Program-made: the position numbers and the translations under genes | Shown: positions 22,501 through 25,718 of the stretch, piece after piece | Numbering within the stretch: position 1 is the stretch's first letter | Layout of the letters: each line of letters starts with the position of its first letter | Virus record (IMG/VR): IMGVR_UViG_3300050137_000053 | Coordinates: 1-25,718 of that record | Length of the DNA stretch: 25,718 bases | Source of the DNA: a virus | Reading direction: 5' to 3' (one strand) | Notes under the pieces: generated by a model | Seen by the model: only the letters and a program-made list of their open reading frames with translations | What the model was told of the DNA's origin: nothing | Database searches by the model: none

Positions 22501-24420
22501 AGCCCGGACGGAACGCACGCTTGGGTTGGTGGAACCAGTTCTGCCGTCTTCACTCCAACCGCATCGCCCGTCGCCGATGCAAATTGGACAACCAACTCCT
22601 TCAATGGGATGAGGGTAGCAATTGATTCTGGAACGAGTAACGGGTGTTACGGGATAGTCACCAGCAACAGCGCAACCGTCATCAATTTCTCCGCTGGACT
22701 TACTACGTACTTCTCCCATGTGGCTTGTCCGTCGCCTGATTCCACCAGCGCTTTCCTTGTCGAGCCGGGCTGGAACGGCGGCACGGTTACCTCTGGGGGG
22801 ATGACTCTAGTTGCAGTGAACGATGACGCTATTAAGGGCTCCGGCACGATAGAAAATGTTACCGTGGATGGCGAGCTAGTCAACTGGACCCCGCTCCCTG
22901 GTTCTACTATTAAGGGGTTGCTGGTCACGCGGAGCGATTGGCTGGACACAAGCACTAACGGCTATGTGCAAGCGAACACGCCTTTGGACTGGGATGTTTC
23001 ACTTGTGCAGCGGGTTGGCATCGGTGGAAACCGTTATTACAGGAATTGGAACTATGATCCAACTGGATCCGGCGGTCCGTATGCAGGCGGTGCGAAAAGC
23101 TACGTGGGACCATTTCAACGAAACCTTGGCACTTATCCGTTGGTCTGGAGTTGCAGAGCCGCGGGCGGAAGTTTCTGTACTGATGTCTTTATCGGCGCGC
23201 GTAGCACGCCCGCGATTGACGACTTCCATCTGGAGTTTGGCGGCATTCTTGAATCCGCAACGCCTTTTGGCACGGACCAGAATGCAACCAACTCACAGTT
23301 CGGATGCGGACGCGGCACTGGCGCCGGGACCCCCGGAGTCTGTCAGTGGCTCGTATCTGCCGCTGGCTCCTCGGGGAGCACGCCGCAGACGGAAGCGGCG
23401 GGGATGACGCTGGGGCCGAGTGGCCTGACACTGGCGAGCGGATTATCTATCACGCTCACGGGAGCCGGCGCTGGCTCCTACGTCAAAGCGGACGGGAGCG
23501 GGTACGGAACGCCGGGAGGTGGGGGCGGAACCTGGGCGGGACTCACAGGCGATCTCACTGAAACTCAAGTCATACCCTTCGACGGGCCAACTGTTGGCAC
23601 GGCGGATAGTGGCATTTCAAGGCTTGCGCCCGTCAGTTTGGCGGTAGGGAACGGAACCACTGGAAGTTATAGCGGGACATTCACGGCGACTCAATTCTGC
23701 CTCACACCTTCATCCTGTATTACGGCATGGCCGGTCGGGAGCGGCGGCACGGTTAGCGGACCTGGTAGCAGCACGGTGAATAATATTGTGTTGTGGAATA
23801 ACACGACTGGAACGCTGGTCTCCGACGCAGGCTTTGGCTTTCCATTAGATAAATCGCACGTCGGGACGCTGGCAGCCGGCTCTAATGGGCTAGGCACGTT
23901 CGCCACGCAAAACTACGCCGCGCCGCCCGCCATCGGCGGCTCTACTCCGGCAGCAGGTGCGTTCACAACCCTAGCTGCGAGTTCGACAGTTTCCGGCCCT
24001 GGCTTCTCGACATATCTTGCCTCGCCTCCGGCGATTGGCGGCACGACTCCGGCAGCGGGAGCCTTCACCACGCTAAAAGCGACGACAAATGCCACAACTA
24101 CCAACTGCGCGGCGGCGGGCTCCGCGGCGAATCCTTCCGTCGTAGCTTGCAGTGCAGCGCCAGCGGGTCAATTTGCCTGCCATCCAGACGCCTCAACCGG
24201 AACGTGTCAGGTCAATACCACAGCGGTGCTCGGTACCGCCGACGAAATCTTTATCCAGCCAAGTTCGGCGGCAACTATCGCAGGGGTGACTTGCAACACG
24301 ACCGCTGACACGGAACTGACGCTTGTTCGGTTAGCAAGTCAAGCGGCGGGCTATTTTGTCGCCAACCTTGGAACCTACAACACTAACTACCAGTGCTTCA
24401 ACTACTGGGTGGTGAACTAA
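19594..24420 (+). CDS. Large beta-helix tailspike with Sec signal peptide
   Basis: A 1608-residue protein starting directly after the upstream stop. Residues 1-20 form a signal peptide (MKFFRV, hydrophobic core, ALSQ). A short Cys-containing beta domain (GFWAPAGKYDYTVC) and a Gly linker follow. At about residue 184 begins a pectate-lyase-type beta-helix (YDVRDHGFVDDNSTDNIANV), the classic start of tailspike depolymerase domains, then many Asn/Gly/Ser-rich strand repeats. A WVGGTS...P.A.PVA motif is repeated at residues 940 and 977. Near the end PPAIGG.TPAAGAFTTL occurs twice (34-residue period), a motif common at tail-fibre ends. Substrate (a surface polysaccharide) and activity are inferred. 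P22 gp9 is 667 residues, so this is very long. Cys content is high for a cytoplasmically made virion protein. Confidence 0.82.
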   Translation: MKFFRVLALIVLLAPFALSQNVRFSTSFPSVSSSTAIPYLIANTPPNSPVLAVCNSPANQVPCTNYATTFTSTGAACPNGAQNTPDPQPSACQSMGDAQGNIGFWAPAGKYDYTVCIQNSASCFGPYTVTIGGSGGGGGASPAGVNQINASNNTGSAFQGIANVAAGSVLASTSPTTLPAPQVKPIYDVRDHGFVDDNSTDNIANVRALVTAIGSTPATIQFPVASSGIYKMSFGRFPANVTLDFSAGGAMGSIVNTTPPGNGVLVNKTGAECNSSQVTCTTANATNGSTTLALITGNTAVALIEIYPGWSLSTTDVRDNCGNVYHEVQQSTPGQPRNSSAWVASSVIGGTCTLTETANGTMQNAQVLIRQYSGLGPVVGVDGIGATSNAPQNPMSSGTGTFLAHDLLIGYGGSWDTSQTCSAGAGYGNNQQTASGFLCAEDILNGSAGVLSATQNISTVPENLVYNLIGLRPVSTTIYVAGAIVDPDFHQICYNCTGTNGTLSLANNAVINRVYPEWVGGSAAASDNSGAINAAVAYAFNNNGAQYNKTLDLSHGIYHVTSETQWYNVNGNQGSRFVVDCGSAGGIQQDGANLRLIDAESMSYGRFDNCTFIEGGGSTGPMLDIDWDSVTTPHGTTIQFLDFYGVTFGGGNNTAVGLQLAKSGGNAQGSNVYCHDCEGIGFSTAVWQVGTAAHLAQNALAIGWAGGDMQDCPAGGFADYGGGYIDINGTTFECSNAAANLATTQTGADFQCYNAQGLCTMENVRAEDRLLCWGCTSITNSNGTTAAWYPTPGTSLPVGWMVEGSNVAGDGVLYQVTVDGGSGAPFSGIGKPGHELIASSGSATSITDTYEDVSGSVAYNIFVPTEVLTQTSSGATSTLVGTVASHYTIAGALSGSTLFQYGETVTQASTGSHGPAGSGIGTNNMNLATLTGAPDASHNWVGGTSGAIYVPSAAPVAEATTMLTTAISGSPDGTHAWVGGTSSAVFTPTASPVADANWTTNSFNGMRVAIDSGTSNGCYGIVTSNSATVINFSAGLTTYFSHVACPSPDSTSAFLVEPGWNGGTVTSGGMTLVAVNDDAIKGSGTIENVTVDGELVNWTPLPGSTIKGLLVTRSDWLDTSTNGYVQANTPLDWDVSLVQRVGIGGNRYYRNWNYDPTGSGGPYAGGAKSYVGPFQRNLGTYPLVWSCRAAGGSFCTDVFIGARSTPAIDDFHLEFGGILESATPFGTDQNATNSQFGCGRGTGAGTPGVCQWLVSAAGSSGSTPQTEAAGMTLGPSGLTLASGLSITLTGAGAGSYVKADGSGYGTPGGGGGTWAGLTGDLTETQVIPFDGPTVGTADSGISRLAPVSLAVGNGTTGSYSGTFTATQFCLTPSSCITAWPVGSGGTVSGPGSSTVNNIVLWNNTTGTLVSDAGFGFPLDKSHVGTLAAGSNGLGTFATQNYAAPPAIGGSTPAAGAFTTLAASSTVSGPGFSTYLASPPAIGGTTPAAGAFTTLKATTNATTTNCAAAGSAANPSVVACSAAPAGQFACHPDASTGTCQVNTTAVLGTADEIFIQPSSAATIAGVTCNTTADTELTLVRLASQAAGYFVANLGTYNTNYQCFNYWVVN
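23923..24075 (+). repeat. Two-copy PPAIGG...AGAFTTL repeat
   Basis: The 17-codon motif at 23923-23973 recurs at 24025-24075 (period 102 bases, 34 residues), separated by 17 codons. It is the IGGTTPAAGAFTTL-type motif known from distal parts of tail fibres. The repeats are similar but not identical in DNA. Confidence 0.85.
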
Positions 24421-24569
24421 TGAAACGTCTTCTTCTCATCCTCGCGCTGTGCTGCTTGAGCCTGCCGGCCTGGGCCACGACTTACTACGTGGACAACTGC
24501 GTCAACACCGGCTCCGACTCCTACGACGGCACGGAGCAGACGCACACAAGTGGAAGCATGCCACAATGA
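24420..24569 (+). pseudogene. Truncated remnant of a secreted beta-helix fibre protein
   Basis: A 49-residue ORF starting on the TAATG overlap with the tailspike stop. It has a full signal peptide (MKRLLLILALCCLSLPAWA) and then TTYYVDNCVNTGSDSYDGT, the usual first strand of YYVD..GSDS.DGT-type right-handed beta-helix proteins, where a Pro-Trp segment and hundreds of residues should follow. Instead it stops after GSMPQ, and the TGA overlaps the ATG of the next gene, which itself begins with a similar signal peptide. This looks like the 5' scar of a fibre gene replaced by another. It might still be translated as a short exported peptide. Confidence 0.7.
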
Positions 24570-25718
24570 AACGCTATCTAATCATCGCGTTGTTGCTTAG
24601 TTCGGCGCTGGCCTTTGGTGCGGGAGGAACTTGCCCGTCGAGTGCGAGCTACATCAACCCTGCCAATCCGAACGGTTCATTGGTTACACTGTCCAGTCTC
24701 GGGATCACGAGTTGCTACTACGCCTCGAAGTCGCTGGGTGCGGATACGAACACTGGAACGGATGAAGCACACCCCTGGGCGCATTTGCCTGAAATGCCGA
24801 GCTGCACGAACAACTGCGCTGCGTTGTCTTACGGCTCTCCCACCTCGGCTGCCGGGACCGGCTTTATTCTGCGCGGCGGCGATATCTGGGTTGGAACGGA
24901 TCTTGGGATGCAGTGGCTGCTTTATGGCACTAGCAGCCATCCGGTTTACACCGGCATTGATCCGGGATGGCCTTCGTCGGGATGGACGCGGCCTGTGTTT
25001 ACCTGTGGGGCAGCGCCTTGCTCGTCTACATTAGGAAGTAACGGCTTCTGGACGGATGGAACGGGTTCGCCGATGGGTTACAACATCGTTGACGACATTG
25101 AATTCACGGGGCTTTACCAATACTGCACCGACACGAGTTCCGCCCCTAATTGCAATTCCACGAGCGTTGGGGCGGCTTACGTTCGCTCCTACGGGAACAA
25201 CAACATTTTCACTCGTAACTACGCACATAGCTGGTCCCATGCTTCCACGTCTGGGCTGTGGGACAACGAATCAGCGTTCACGTCCAGCAGTTGCTGCGGT
25301 GGAAACGGCCTTGCGTCCGCCTGGTTTAACATAGTTGATGGCTCCGACACTTCCAAAGATATGTTGAACGCTTACTCAGGTGACTGGAAGGAAGTAGGAT
25401 GGGGAGTTATTAACTATGTAACCAACGGGGCTGAAGGCTCGCAAACGATAGTCCATGATATGTGGATCGGGAATGTTGTCGTGTGCTTCGCCGGGGCGTG
25501 CCACCAGAACGCTATTCAGCAGACCGGGCCCGCAAGTGGAACGCTGGGCCTGTTTTACAATATTGTTATCACAGGCGTGACTTCAGGTGGGACCACAAAG
25601 CTGTGGCTTAATCAGAATTCCTCCATCGGCTCCAGCGGGGTTACTTATGCGTTCAACAATGTGTTGTTTAACAATGTGGCTGGAAATGATGTAGATAACT
25701 GCCAAGAAGGTACGAACT
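24566..25718 (+). CDS. Secreted beta-helix-like fibre protein (cut by window end)
   Basis: An open frame of 384 codons that runs past the window edge. It begins with a signal peptide (MKRYLIIALLLSSALAFGAG) and a Cys-rich start, then CYYASKSLGADTNTGTDEAHPWAHLP, the same YY.....G.D.N.GT...PW layout that opens right-handed beta-helix proteins. Further on it has many Asn-rich strand turns (IEFTGLYQYC, NNIFTRNYAHSWSHA, WIGNVVVCF), as in parallel beta-helix tail fibres or lyases. Cys pairs are frequent (SSCC, CGAAPC), fitting disulfides in an exported protein. The ATG overlaps the stop of the remnant upstream. Host-surface recognition or degradation is inferred. Confidence 0.78.
   Translation, partial: MKRYLIIALLLSSALAFGAGGTCPSSASYINPANPNGSLVTLSSLGITSCYYASKSLGADTNTGTDEAHPWAHLPEMPSCTNNCAALSYGSPTSAAGTGFILRGGDIWVGTDLGMQWLLYGTSSHPVYTGIDPGWPSSGWTRPVFTCGAAPCSSTLGSNGFWTDGTGSPMGYNIVDDIEFTGLYQYCTDTSSAPNCNSTSVGAAYVRSYGNNNIFTRNYAHSWSHASTSGLWDNESAFTSSSCCGGNGLASAWFNIVDGSDTSKDMLNAYSGDWKEVGWGVINYVTNGAEGSQTIVHDMWIGNVVVCFAGACHQNAIQQTGPASGTLGLFYNIVITGVTSGGTTKLWLNQNSSIGSSGVTYAFNNVLFNNVAGNDVDNCQEGTN

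Noticed and set aside
1-25718. CRISPR array, tRNA, integrase, lysis cassette, defence genes
   Set aside because: I looked for regular short repeats with spacers, cloverleaf-like segments and familiar domains of these classes and saw none.

Overview
The window is a stretch of the late (virion) gene region of a tailed dsDNA phage with a short-tail, P22-like plan. The plus-strand order is terminase large subunit tail, portal, scaffold, P22-type coat, decoration-like genes, gp4-like tail factor, gp10-like tail hub, GNAT-fold gp14-like protein, three ejection-type proteins, then tail fibre and tailspike genes. This is the P22 morphogenetic order, but at low sequence similarity and with extra genes. 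No lysis, replication, integration, tRNA, rRNA or CRISPR feature is seen. The host cannot be read directly. The moderately GC-rich base composition and the Cys-rich secreted beta-helix proteins remind me of soil bacteria such as Acidobacteriota, which is only a weak inference.

Layout. 1-357: a chimeric left end made of short duplicated pieces of downstream sequence, one of them inverted from the coat gene, joined to the C-terminal tail of a terminase. 361-2544: small genes before the portal. 2541-7343: portal, scaffold, coat. 7402-9777: decoration-like and small virion genes, split by a strong intrinsic terminator. 9781-13651: connector/tail genes and the GNAT-fold gene. 13655-17394: ejection proteins, Gln/Ala-rich, with a KTSC-like domain in the last. 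18148-25718: tail fibre, a 1608-residue beta-helix tailspike, a truncated fibre remnant and a further fibre gene cut by the window edge.

Six small genes lie on the minus strand, always in gaps between plus-strand genes or modules (1410-1610, 4654-4923, 12579-12836, 17406-17567, 17579-17983, 17980-18090). Two of these islands show a shared pattern that I consider the best candidate for something undescribed: each pairs a small zinc-ribbon-like protein with a short piece of a procapsid protein. In the first a coat-like segment is fused behind the zinc motif. In the second a 53-residue protein is largely a diverged copy of a scaffold segment and sits in an operon with a zinc ribbon and a secreted Rap1a/Tai-like immunity protein. 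They may be accessory genes that interfere with capsid assembly of competing phages, or they may be recombination debris; the sequence alone does not decide.

A second unusual trait is that five virion-type genes (one after the coat, four in the fibre region) begin with convincing Sec signal peptides, which phage structural proteins normally lack.
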